Origin: Candidatus Odinarchaeota archaeon
Lineage (GTDB): Archaea > Asgardarchaeota > Baldrarchaeia > Baldrarchaeales > DXJG01
Length of the DNA: 12,740 nucleotides
Reading direction: 5' to 3'
Assembly (NCBI GenBank): GCA_021158895.1
Contig: JAGGSW010000116.1
Coordinates: 1-12,740 of the forward strand
Position 1 is the stretch's first letter. Each line of letters opens with the position of its first letter. Below the pieces are notes generated by a model. The model was not told the origin of the DNA and did no database searches. It saw only the letters and a program-made list of their open reading frames with translations. Of this stretch, positions 7,100 to 12,740 are shown in pieces. The position numbers were made by a program, and so were the translations under genes.

Positions 7100-7384
7100 T
7101 TATCGTAAAACTACTAAAATGTAATCTTTTTCGGGCGCTATGAGTAACTCTTTTTTTGATGCATCAACTGTTAGAAAGTTAAGTTTGCCGGTTCCTAACT
7201 CATTAATTATTTTCTTTGCTTTATCAACAATTGATGTAACAAATGCTGCTATTTTTTCTGTTTCATCAGAACTTAGCGTGGAACTTAACGGTATTCCCTC
7301 AGCGCTCGTAATTACAACTCCTTTGACTCCTTTGTGGCTAGATAATCTTTCTATAGTATCTTTTATCCATTTCTGACTAATCAT
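7100..7384 (-). CDS. Roadblock/LC7 protein 3, minimal (94 aa)
   Basis: A short roadblock/LC7 domain: alpha-1 KWIKDTIERLSSH (5-17), strands VKGVVITSAEG and IPLSSTL (19-37), alpha-2 ETEKIAAFVTSIVDKAKKII (41-60), then LNFLTVDAS, KELLIAPEK and a last strand YILVVLR ending the protein at 94. The usual third helix is missing, as in eukaryotic dynein roadblock chains of similar length. The ending is a clean stop after strand 5 and not an obvious frameshift. It is the first gene of the minus-strand run. AGGGAAG stands 3-4 nt before the ATG, and a TATA-like box (minus-strand GGTTTAAAAG) lies about 50 bp upstream. It could form mixed dimers with its neighbours, but this is inference. Confidence 0.87.
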   Translation of the reverse strand: MISQKWIKDTIERLSSHKGVKGVVITSAEGIPLSSTLSSDETEKIAAFVTSIVDKAKKIINELGTGKLNFLTVDASKKELLIAPEKDYILVVLR

Positions 7385-7432
7385 ATTACTTCCCTTAATC
7401 GTTTATGCTCACAAAAATATCATATTAACTTT

Positions 7433-7442
7433 CTTTTAAACC
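7433..7442 (-). promoter_or_regulatory. Probable TATA box of the roadblock/GTPase operon
   Basis: The minus strand reads GGTTTAAAAG here, an archaeal TATA-like element. A start about 25 bp downstream (near 7412) leaves a leader of about 28 nt with the AGGGAAG Shine-Dalgarno of roadblock protein 3. The 7385-7565 interval separates it from the divergent fourth roadblock gene. Confidence 0.45.
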
Positions 7443-7506
7443 TTAGTGTGGGAATTAAAATTTTTTAATAAATTCCGATGTTTAAAAGAAGCGTGACTAA
7501 GGGGTT

Positions 7507-7518
7507 AATTTAAATATA
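7507..7518 (+). promoter_or_regulatory. Probable TATA box of roadblock protein 4
   Basis: AATTTAAATATA lies about 25 bp upstream of 7537. Transcription from there gives either a nearly leaderless message at ATG 7539 or a leader of about 29 nt to ATG 7566. Confidence 0.45.
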
Positions 7519-7565
7519 ACTAGCCGCTAATAAACTATATGTCTTATTTACGGGAAGTGAAGAGA

Positions 7566-7925
7566 ATGCATGATGTAGAAAGAATTAGGAAAATGCTCTT
7601 GAAATTAATGGATGAAATAACCGCTATTGAAGGTATAATTGCGATTTCAAGAGACGGAAGCATCATTTCCTCCGAATCTATCTCTAGAAGCCCAAGTGAA
7701 AACACATTAATGAAACTTGCAAAGACCGTCCAAGAACTAGACAATCTGAGTAGGGAATTAGGTAAGGGTATGATTAAAGAAGTCCATTTAGTTGGTGATG
7801 AAGGCTACGTTATAATTGCTTCATCGCCTACTCTGTCTCTTATAGCTCTCGCTGGTTTAGATGCTAGAGCACAACTTGGTTTAATAATGATGAATTTACG
7901 GAAAATTCTTGATATATTAGCATAG
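7566..7925 (+). CDS. Roadblock/LC7 protein 4 (divergent, MglB-like)
   Basis: A 119-residue roadblock/LC7 protein: alpha-1 VERIRKMLLKLMDEI (4-18), strands EGIIAISRDG and IISSES (22-38), alpha-2 ENTLMKLAKTVQELDNLSRE (45-64), strands IKEVHLVGDEG, YVIIASS and LSLIALAG (70-97), alpha-3 ARAQLGLIMMNLRKILDIL (100-118). The end (AxLGLI...M) resembles roadblock protein 1 more than 2 or 3, so these two look like one subfamily. I prefer ATG 7566, preceded by GGGAAGTGA (7552-7560). An ATG at 7539 is also in frame (128 aa) and would be almost leaderless given the TATA box position. It is transcribed away from the GTPase operon, yet is probably part of the same system. A T-rich terminator-like tract follows. 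Confidence 0.9.
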   Translation: MHDVERIRKMLLKLMDEITAIEGIIAISRDGSIISSESISRSPSENTLMKLAKTVQELDNLSRELGKGMIKEVHLVGDEGYVIIASSPTLSLIALAGLDARAQLGLIMMNLRKILDILA

Positions 7926-7958
7926 TTATTTTTAATCTTTTTGTTTCTTGTTTTTATA
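7926..7958 (+). terminator. T-rich tract, probable terminator after roadblock protein 4
   Basis: Immediately after the stop codon there are several runs of four to five T on the plus strand within about 30 bp, with no hairpin. This is the usual look of an archaeal intrinsic terminator. The neighbouring hypE gene converges from the other side. Confidence 0.5.
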
Positions 7959-8023
7959 TCGCTCATAAAATTATAAGACAAGCGAGTAATGTTGTATACG
8001 CAGTATTATTTGCTTTTATCGAA

Positions 8024-9043
8024 TTAGCATACCCGTGGTATAGGTTCTCCATACGGCTTTTCAAGTACTCTTACTCCACCTACTATAGTTTTGAGGAAAA
8101 CATACCCAGGTTTCTCCTTTTTAACTTCTCCTATGATCTGCGCATCCTTTCCGTACTTAGTTTTTCTTATTGCTTCCAAGACTTCTTCAGCGTATTCAGC
8201 ATTTACCCCGATTACTGCTTTTCCTTCGTTTGTAACTTCAAGAGGGTCAATCCCCAGCATTTCAGCAGCTGCCCTGACTTCCTCCTTAACAGGTATCGAT
8301 TCTTCATCTATCCAGATGGAAACCTTTGATTTCTCTGCTAGGTCGTTTAATGCTGATGCTAGTCCCCCTCTTGTTGGATCTTTCATTGCTGTTATTCCTC
8401 CAACGTTTAATGCCGCCTCTATCGTTTCCCATATCGGAGCTACATCCGATTTAAGTTCGGTTTCAAAGTCTAATCCTTCTCTAACTGCTAGCAGTGCTAT
8501 GCCATGATCCCCTAAGGTTCCAGTTACGATAATTTTATCTCCAGGTTTAAGACCAGCATCGCTTATAACTTGTCCTCTTTTAGCTAAACCTATCCCAGAA
8601 GTTGCTATCACCAATTTATCTATGTGATTTCTCGGCATTACTTTCGTATCACCGGCAATTACAGCTACATTTACCTCTTCAGCCACTTTTGCCATCGAAT
8701 TTAATATTTTTTCAAGATCATTAATTGAGAACCCTTCTTCTACTATTAATGCAGTAGTTATTGCTATTGGTTTAGCTCCCATTACAGCTAGATCGTTTAT
8801 CGTTCCAGAAACAGCTAGGGTGCCAATATCTCCACCTGGAAAGAAGAGAGGATCTACCGTATGACCATCAGCTGTGACAACTATCTCGTAATTGTCTAGT
8901 GGAATTGTTGCTCCATCATCTAAATCATCCAAACCTAAGCCACCAACAGCTCTCTTTTTGAATTTGGGCACTATTATTTGTCTTATCAGCAACTCCATTA
9001 ATGTCCCGCCAGCACCATGCGATAATTCAATGGTTTTTTCCAT
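8024..9043 (-). CDS. hypE: Hydrogenase maturation protein HypE
   Basis: HypE dehydrates the carbamoyl group received from HypF on its C-terminal cysteine to a thiocyanate, the source of the cyanide ligands of the [NiFe] centre. The 339 residues show the PurM-like fold: ELSHGAGGTLM (6-16), DDGATIPL (42-49), VTADGHTVDPLFFPGGDIG (56-74), SGTINDLAVMGAKP (79-92), AGDTKV (130-135), KDPTRGGLA (221-229), NEGK (272-275), and the essential C-terminal PRVC with Cys339 as last residue. It looks full-length and active. The ATG follows AGGAGGCGA. No other hyp gene or hydrogenase subunit is in the window, so this is an isolated maturation gene. It shares a palindromic TATA region with the divergent S8e gene. 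Presence of a [NiFe]-hydrogenase in the organism is inferred. Confidence 0.97.
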   Translation of the reverse strand: MEKTIELSHGAGGTLMELLIRQIIVPKFKKRAVGGLGLDDLDDGATIPLDNYEIVVTADGHTVDPLFFPGGDIGTLAVSGTINDLAVMGAKPIAITTALIVEEGFSINDLEKILNSMAKVAEEVNVAVIAGDTKVMPRNHIDKLVIATSGIGLAKRGQVISDAGLKPGDKIIVTGTLGDHGIALLAVREGLDFETELKSDVAPIWETIEAALNVGGITAMKDPTRGGLASALNDLAEKSKVSIWIDEESIPVKEEVRAAAEMLGIDPLEVTNEGKAVIGVNAEYAEEVLEAIRKTKYGKDAQIIGEVKKEKPGYVFLKTIVGGVRVLEKPYGEPIPRVC

Positions 9044-9080
9044 GTGTTGTCGCCTCCTTTCTGCATAGGATTGCTGAGAT

Positions 9081-9094
9081 AAATTTATAAATTT
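9081..9094. promoter_or_regulatory. Palindromic TATA element between hypE and rps8e
   Basis: AAATTTATAAATTT is a perfect 14-bp palindrome, so it reads as a TATA box on both strands. Counting about 25 bp either way puts starts near 9063 (minus, about 20 nt before the hypE ATG) and near 9113 (plus, about 26 nt before the S8e start). Both leaders would contain the respective Shine-Dalgarno. Confidence 0.5.
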
Positions 9095-9138
9095 GTTCTC
9101 AAAGGTCTAAATGCTAAGTATGCAGAGGGTGATCTTCG

Positions 9139-9525
9139 TTGGTAATATGGCATGGAAGGTCGCGTCGACTACCAACTGGAGCTAGGAGAAAGAAATTTAG
9201 AAAAAAGAGAAAGTATGAAATGGGCCGTGATCCGGCTGAAACTATCTTAGGTCCAGACAAGAGAAAAATTATTAGGACACGTGGAGGAAACACTAAGGTA
9301 AAATTATTATCCAGTGAGTATGCTAACGTCACCGACCCAAAAAGTGGAATTACTAAGAAAATGAGGATCATCGACGTAGTAAAGAATCCAGCAAATATAG
9401 ATTACTCTCGCAGAGGAGTAATAACTAAGGGAGCAATCATAAAGACTGAGATAGGAACAGCTAAAGTAACAAGCCGCCCCGGCCAGAACGGGATTATAAA
9501 TGCGGTATTAATTAAAGAGGAATAA
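9139..9525 (+). CDS. rps8e: 30S ribosomal protein S8e
   Basis: Archaeal/eukaryotic-type small-subunit protein. The 128 residues start with the family hallmark IWHGRSRRLPTGARRK (3-18), followed by KKRKYEMGRDPAET (22-35), a central RTRGGNTKVKLL (46-57), and the C-terminal GAIIKTEIGTAKVTSRPGQ (98-116). Start: the TTG at 9139 is needed because the conserved WHGRSRR block begins two codons later and no in-frame ATG or GTG lies near; GAGGGTGAT (9124-9132) is a strong Shine-Dalgarno at correct spacing. It is the first gene of a plus-strand information-processing cluster and is divergent from hypE. A 67-bp gap separates it from srp19. Confidence 0.96.
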   Translation: MVIWHGRSRRLPTGARRKKFRKKRKYEMGRDPAETILGPDKRKIIRTRGGNTKVKLLSSEYANVTDPKSGITKKMRIIDVVKNPANIDYSRRGVITKGAIIKTEIGTAKVTSRPGQNGIINAVLIKEE

Positions 9526-9592
9526 AGTAAAATTTTATTTAATCCATTTACAAGATATGTTCCTATCTTAACTTTTATTGAGGAGGTTATTT

Positions 9593-9892
9593 ATGCGTAA
9601 AAAGGGAAACTATATCATTTTGTGGTCAGCTTACTTTGATAAAAAACTGTCAAGAAGCCAGGGAAGACGAGTTCCCTTAAGATTCAGCGTTGAAAATCCT
9701 TCGCTCACAGAAATAGATAAAGCTGCTCGAAAACTTGGTTTTAAAACTATAGTTGAACCTAATAAAAGATATCCAAAGGATTGGTGGAATTATAAGGGAA
9801 GGATTTTAATAGAAGTTGGTAAAGAAAAATTAAAGAAGACTTTGATTCTTAAAAAAATCGGGAAAATATTGAAAGAGTTTAAGGTTCAATAA
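9593..9892 (+). CDS. srp19: Signal recognition particle subunit SRP19
   Basis: Binds SRP RNA and prepares it for SRP54, in co-translational targeting to the membrane. The 99 residues carry the family pattern: ILWSAYFDKKLSRSQGRRVP (9-28), EIDKAARKLGF (40-50), the NKRYPKDWWNYKGRILIEV block (57-75), and a lysine-rich C-terminal helix. The frame is open five codons further up to a TTG, but GAGGAGGT (9580-9587) overlaps that TTG and fixes the start at ATG 9593. Length is normal for archaea. It is probably co-transcribed with rps8e upstream. gar1 follows after 99 bp. Confidence 0.95.
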   Translation: MRKKGNYIILWSAYFDKKLSRSQGRRVPLRFSVENPSLTEIDKAARKLGFKTIVEPNKRYPKDWWNYKGRILIEVGKEKLKKTLILKKIGKILKEFKVQ

Positions 9893-9991
9893 ATTTAATT
9901 GCAATCGTCTTTAAGAGTAAGCTTCTTTGGTAAGACAAAAACATTTAGATAAGTGTGTAACCTGTTCAGAAAATATGCAGGAGGATGATTA

Positions 9992-10309
9992 TTGAAACGA
10001 TTAGGAAAAGTTTCCCATGTGTCTTCTCATAAAATGCTCATTTTGAAATCGGAATTTGCTCCTAGAATTGGTGATACCGTTGTTACAAAAAATTTAACCG
10101 AAATAGGAAAAGTTTCCGATGTTTTTGGTCCGATTTCAGAACCATATGTGGCTATTAAACCTAAAGATCGGACAAATTTGGATAGCTTGATCGGACAAAT
10201 TCTTTACATTCTTCCATCTCCTAAAAAAATCAAAAAAGTTAAACTCAGGAGGAAAACGTTTGACAAAAAAAGAACAAAAAATAAGATGCCCCGAATGCGG
10301 AGAAGTTGA
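9992..10309 (+). CDS. gar1: H/ACA RNP protein Gar1
   Basis: Gar1 is the H/ACA RNP component that binds Cbf5 and promotes pseudouridylation. The 105 residues show the beta-barrel: RLGKVSHVSSHKMLILKS (3-20), APRIGDTVVTK (23-33), EIGKVSDVFGPISEPYVAIK (37-56), then GQILYILP (68-75). The tail from about 77 is almost all Lys/Arg. The start is TTG, with AGGAGG at 9979-9984 seven bases before it; the nearby ATG at 9985 is out of frame. The last 16 residues (90-105) are encoded in DNA that overlaps the start of tfb, so the basic tail is partly written over the tfb zinc-ribbon codons. gar1-tfb adjacency is familiar in archaea. Confidence 0.93.
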   Translation: MKRLGKVSHVSSHKMLILKSEFAPRIGDTVVTKNLTEIGKVSDVFGPISEPYVAIKPKDRTNLDSLIGQILYILPSPKKIKKVKLRRKTFDKKRTKNKMPRMRRS

Positions 10310-11195
10310 GTTAATAAAGGATTATGAAAGAGCAGAACTCATATGTACAAATTGTGGCCTTGTAATTAAGGAAAAAATGATGGATTTCGGACCTGAATGG
10401 CGAGTTTTTGACAAGGAACAAACAAAAGAGAGAATACGTGTTGGTGCACCAGCAACATACACCATACACGACAAAGGATTAACAACTATGATAGGCTGGA
10501 AGGATAGAGATGTATACGGAAGAAATTTGCCGCCAATAAAGCGAGCCCAGATACATAGGCTACGTAAGCTTCAAAGACGTTTATCTGTTTCCGATGTTAT
10601 CGAAAGAAACCTCATTTTTGCATTATCAGAATTGAACAGAATGGCATCACATCTAGGTTTGCCAAAAAATGTTAAGGAATCAGCAGCCGTTATTTATAGA
10701 AAGGCTGTTGAGTTGAATTTAATTAAGGGACGTTCTATCGAGGAAGTCGCAGCAGCTGCAATTTATGCGGCATGTCGGCAGTGCAAAATTCCCATTACAC
10801 TTGACGAGATATCAGAGGTTTCAAGGATAAAAAAGAAGAATCTAGGTAGGAATTATAGATTCTTGGCAAAAGAACTCCATATGTTATTTCCTCCAGCTAA
10901 TCCAATCGACTATGTTCCTAAGTTTGCCTCTGAACTTGGCCTTTCAAGTAAAGTACAAAATATGGCAATAAACATAATCAAACAAGCTAGTGTAAAGGGC
11001 ATAACCTTTGGTAAAGGCCCAAAAAGTATTGCCGCGGCTGCGATATATATTGCTGGAATACTTATGGAAGAGAGAAGGACACAAAAACAAATTGCAGAAG
11101 TTACGCATGTAACGGAGGTTACCATTAGGAACCGATATAAGGAACTCGTTGAAAAATTAGATTTGAAAACACTACAAAATGTGACATGGGAATGA
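10260..11195 (+). CDS. tfb: Transcription initiation factor TFB (TFIIB-like)
   Basis: Recruits RNA polymerase to TBP-TATA and contacts the BRE. The 311 residues contain an N-terminal zinc ribbon with CPEC (10-13) and CTNC (29-32), the B-reader/linker region including GPEWRVFD (44-51) and GAPATYTIHDKGLTTMIG (62-79), and two cyclin repeats (about 111-205 and 206-305). The second ends in the BRE-reading helix-turn-helix TQKQIAEVTHVTEVTIRNR (274-292). Start: TTG 10260 with CAGGAGGA at 10246-10252, inside gar1, so the two genes overlap by 50 bp and are probably translationally coupled. The stop overlaps an ATG of the following RPC34-like gene (ATGA). All key parts are present, so this looks like a functional general TFB. 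Confidence 0.97.
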   Translation: MTKKEQKIRCPECGEVELIKDYERAELICTNCGLVIKEKMMDFGPEWRVFDKEQTKERIRVGAPATYTIHDKGLTTMIGWKDRDVYGRNLPPIKRAQIHRLRKLQRRLSVSDVIERNLIFALSELNRMASHLGLPKNVKESAAVIYRKAVELNLIKGRSIEEVAAAAIYAACRQCKIPITLDEISEVSRIKKKNLGRNYRFLAKELHMLFPPANPIDYVPKFASELGLSSKVQNMAINIIKQASVKGITFGKGPKSIAAAAIYIAGILMEERRTQKQIAEVTHVTEVTIRNRYKELVEKLDLKTLQNVTWE

Positions 11196-11551
11196 ACATG
11201 GAAGAAGAGGCATATGAACTTATTAAACGTGCAGGAGAAAAAGGTGTCTTACAAAGTGAATTATGGAAAATACTCAAAACAAACAGCCGAGAAGGGTCGC
11301 GAATAGCTACCAAATTGGAAAATAAGGGGCTAATTAGAAGAGAGAGAGTCCTTTATAAGGGAAGATGGACGTTTAAATTGATTCCAGTTAAGACTGAAAC
11401 AAAAGAAGTACAGTGGACAACTTTGGACGGATGCCCATGCTTTACGTGTCCTAATATCAGAGAATGTAAGCTTGGGAGCGCAATCACGCCAGCAATGTGT
11501 AAAAATTTAACGGAATGGATAAAGAAACTGATAAAAAAGAGTTCTACTTAG
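11192..11551 (+). CDS. RPC34-like winged-helix protein with Fe-S cluster motif
   Basis: A 119-residue protein with an N-terminal winged helix (about 4-65: EAYELIKRAGEKGVLQSEL, then GSRIATKLENKGLIRRERV) and a C-terminal cysteine motif C81-x-C83-x2-C86-x5-C92-x10-C103 followed by LTEWI. This end resembles eukaryotic RNA polymerase III subunit RPC34/RPC39, whose C terminus has the pattern CxxCPxxxxC...SPxxCxYxxxWL and holds a 4Fe-4S cluster. Archaeal RPC34 orthologues are known from TACK lineages. Which four cysteines bind the cluster is not decided here. It lies directly behind tfb, with an ATGA overlap; ATGs at 11186 and 11198 are alternative starts, and no strong Shine-Dalgarno is visible. 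Role inferred: accessory transcription factor acting with TFB and RNA polymerase. Confidence 0.8.
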   Translation: MNMEEEAYELIKRAGEKGVLQSELWKILKTNSREGSRIATKLENKGLIRRERVLYKGRWTFKLIPVKTETKEVQWTTLDGCPCFTCPNIRECKLGSAITPAMCKNLTEWIKKLIKKSST

Positions 11552-11553
11552 TT

Positions 11554-12156
11554 TTAACCATTAAAATTAAAGGCTATTATGTACATTTCTGCGCTTTCCT
11601 TACGGGATGCTTCAGGTTTTGTTACTTTAACCATTTTAAAAAAAGCTCTAACCTTATCTAAATAATTATTGAAGAGATCTCCTTGAAAAACTTTTACAAC
11701 AAATTTTCCGCCCTTTCTAAGGACCTTTCTAGCTATCTTTAGAGAAGTTTCAGCCAGATATATTTGCCTAGCATGATCAAGTTCCCAAATACCACTTACA
11801 TTAGGTGAACAATCACTCAAAACAAGGTCTATCTTACCATTAGCTACTTTAACAATTTTCTCTAAAGTCTCTTCACGAGTTATATCTCCTCGGATGAAGT
11901 ACACATTGGGAAGAGGAGCAATTTCAACCAGATCAACACCGATAATTAAGCCGTCATCCCCTATTCTGCTTAGAGAATACTGCAACCAACCGCCCGGCGC
12001 ACAACATAGATCCAGAACTTTTTTAACTCCTTTGAAGATCTTAAATTTTTTGTCTAATTGCTCAAGTTTATAGGCAGCTCTAGATCTTAATCCTTCAAGC
12101 TTAGCTTTTCTATAGTAAAAATCTCTTCTTCTCTTTTTTAACCAATCCTTACCCAA
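11554..12156 (-). CDS. rlmE: RlmE/FtsJ-type rRNA 2'-O-methyltransferase
   Basis: SAM-dependent 2'-O-ribose methyltransferase of the RrmJ/FtsJ family; E. coli RlmE modifies U2552 of 23S rRNA. From the TTG at 12156 (200 aa): basic N terminus, GLRSRAAYKL (22-31), SAM motif VLDLCCAPGGW (47-57), IIGVDL (71-76), LVLSDCSPNVSG (111-122), FVVKVFQG (152-159), RKESAEMYIIA (185-195). The catalytic tetrad K-D-K-E is complete: Lys30, Asp115, Lys155, Glu190. Start: AGGTGA followed by five bases and then TTG gives MGKDWLKKRRRDFYY, which fits archaeal homologues. A GTG at 12165 would overlap the Shine-Dalgarno and add three residues. It follows trm1 by about 33 bp (same operon) and ends 2 bp from the convergent RPC34-like gene. 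Confidence 0.93.
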   Translation of the reverse strand: MGKDWLKKRRRDFYYRKAKLEGLRSRAAYKLEQLDKKFKIFKGVKKVLDLCCAPGGWLQYSLSRIGDDGLIIGVDLVEIAPLPNVYFIRGDITREETLEKIVKVANGKIDLVLSDCSPNVSGIWELDHARQIYLAETSLKIARKVLRKGGKFVVKVFQGDLFNNYLDKVRAFFKMVKVTKPEASRKESAEMYIIAFNFNG

Positions 12157-12189
12157 CAAGTTCACCTCTTTACAAACTTAACTTTAACA

Positions 12190-12740
12190 TTAATTCTTTT
12201 CGATTGCCTTAACAGTTTCCAACAACTCCTTACGAGACGCATTTGTTTTTATTCCATAAGGGCAAAAATGCGTTTCATAAGCATTAAATCCTCTTTCTTT
12301 TAATTTTTCTATCAAAATCGCTTTAGGAGGTACATGAACTTTAGCTTCCTTACAAACTTTATGAACATCGTGATAAAAAATTGGCGCATCAGCTTCTCCA
12401 AAAATCTTCTCCACAAATTTCAGAGCATATCTCTTAGTGTAAAAGTCCGATTTTTCAAGTATTGCGAGCATACTTCTGCAAAACTCTTTTTCCAGCATTT
12501 TATCTGTCCAGAGCGGGCCTCCCAGTTCAATTTTGGTAGATCCGCAAACTCTGCACACATTCGGTAAAGAACCTACAATTTCTCTTAAAACTTCTCTGTG
12601 ATTACAATTAAAACAATGTAACACATATCCTAATTTTTCAACACTTTTATTTGCGTTTTTTGCACCTCGGCTAGTTCTTAGAAATATTCTTAGGTGATGT
12701 TCATTGAAGTAGGAGAAAATTGGATAAATACTTATATCTT
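12190..12740 (-). CDS. trm1: tRNA (guanine26-N2)-dimethyltransferase Trm1, C-terminal part (runs off window)
   Basis: Trm1 dimethylates G26 of tRNA. The frame stays open from the stop at 12190 to the window edge; the GTG at 12624 is internal. I translated 12625-12738 by hand: it ends IFSYFNEHHLRIFLRTSRGA (one residue string, near 12659-12718) and continues to the zinc-type CFNC, then CRVC, GGPLW and the C-terminal domain, about 182 residues in all. The H-[HY]-[LY]-R-[IV] and RGA signature, the two CxxC pairs and GGPLW are typical of archaeal Trm1. The family is normally about 380 residues, so roughly half, including the SAM-binding core, is outside the window. Later landmarks: FYTKRYALKFVEKIF, HKVCKEAKVHVPP, and CPYGIKTNAS near the end. 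It is followed by rlmE, so the two RNA-modification genes probably form one transcription unit. Confidence 0.9.
   Translation of the reverse strand, partial: DISIYPIFSYFNEHHLRIFLRTSRGAKNANKSVEKLGYVLHCFNCNHREVLREIVGSLPNVCRVCGSTKIELGGPLWTDKMLEKEFCRSMLAILEKSDFYTKRYALKFVEKIFGEADAPIFYHDVHKVCKEAKVHVPPKAILIEKLKERGFNAYETHFCPYGIKTNASRKELLETVKAIEKN

Noticed and set aside
8091..8507. Plus-strand 138-codon open frame inside hypE
   Set aside because: It is the antisense shadow of hypE, rich in Ser/Ala/Pro, with no motif and no ribosome-binding site.
12190..12624. A complete 144-residue protein starting at GTG 12624
   Set aside because: The frame continues upstream to the window edge with Trm1-specific residues, so the GTG is internal to a truncated gene.
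1..12740. CRISPR arrays, insertion sequences, tRNA or rRNA genes
   Set aside because: No spaced direct repeats, transposase-like frame, terminal inverted repeats or T-loop motif were found on reading both strands.

Overview
The window is archaeal chromosome from an AT-rich genome. It carries an archaeal/eukaryotic-type information set: TFB, an RPC34-like Fe-S winged-helix protein, Gar1, SRP19, ribosomal protein S8e and Trm1. It also has Cdc48 and a GPN-loop GTPase, and shows SD-led genes with TATA-like boxes about 25 bp upstream of the expected transcription starts. The RPC34-like protein, together with an MglA-type small GTPase and four roadblock/LC7 proteins, points to the TACK/Asgard side of the Archaea (Bathyarchaeia- or Asgard-like) rather than a typical euryarchaeon. 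That placement is inference; I cannot name a species. HypE and an ADP-forming acyl-CoA synthetase beta subunit suggest an anaerobe with [NiFe]-hydrogenase and substrate-level ATP synthesis.

Layout. 1-461: non-coding, AT-rich, with a conspicuous GC-rich island (about 71-143) that may be a small structured RNA. 462-2696 (+): Cdc48/VCP ATPase. 2890-3645 (+): GPN-loop GTPase. 3815-4753 (+): acyl-CoA synthetase beta subunit and a PRC-barrel protein, 15 bp apart. 4766-7384 (-): a five-gene run, transcribed as short roadblock protein, roadblock protein with charged tail, MglA-like GTPase, MglB-like roadblock protein, cis-prenyltransferase (UppS). 7566-7925 (+): a divergent fourth roadblock protein. 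8024-9043 (-): HypE, divergent from a plus-strand information-processing cluster at 9139-11551 (S8e, SRP19, Gar1, TFB, RPC34-like). 11554-12740 (-): RlmE/FtsJ-type 2'-O-methyltransferase and, upstream of it, the C-terminal part of Trm1, which runs off the right edge.

The most interesting part is 5562-7925. One MglA-like GTPase (intrinsic Arg-finger candidate, TVAGQ switch II lacking the G3 Asp) is packed with four roadblock/LC7 proteins of three different architectures: two MglB-like, one minimal without the last helix, one with a charged helical tail. In bacteria MglB is the roadblock GAP of MglA, so this looks like an expanded archaeal GTPase/regulator module, possibly transcribed with a polyprenyl-phosphate synthase. 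No CRISPR array, insertion sequence, tRNA or rRNA was seen. Five of the 17 genes with a visible start seem to use TTG, each behind a good Shine-Dalgarno sequence.
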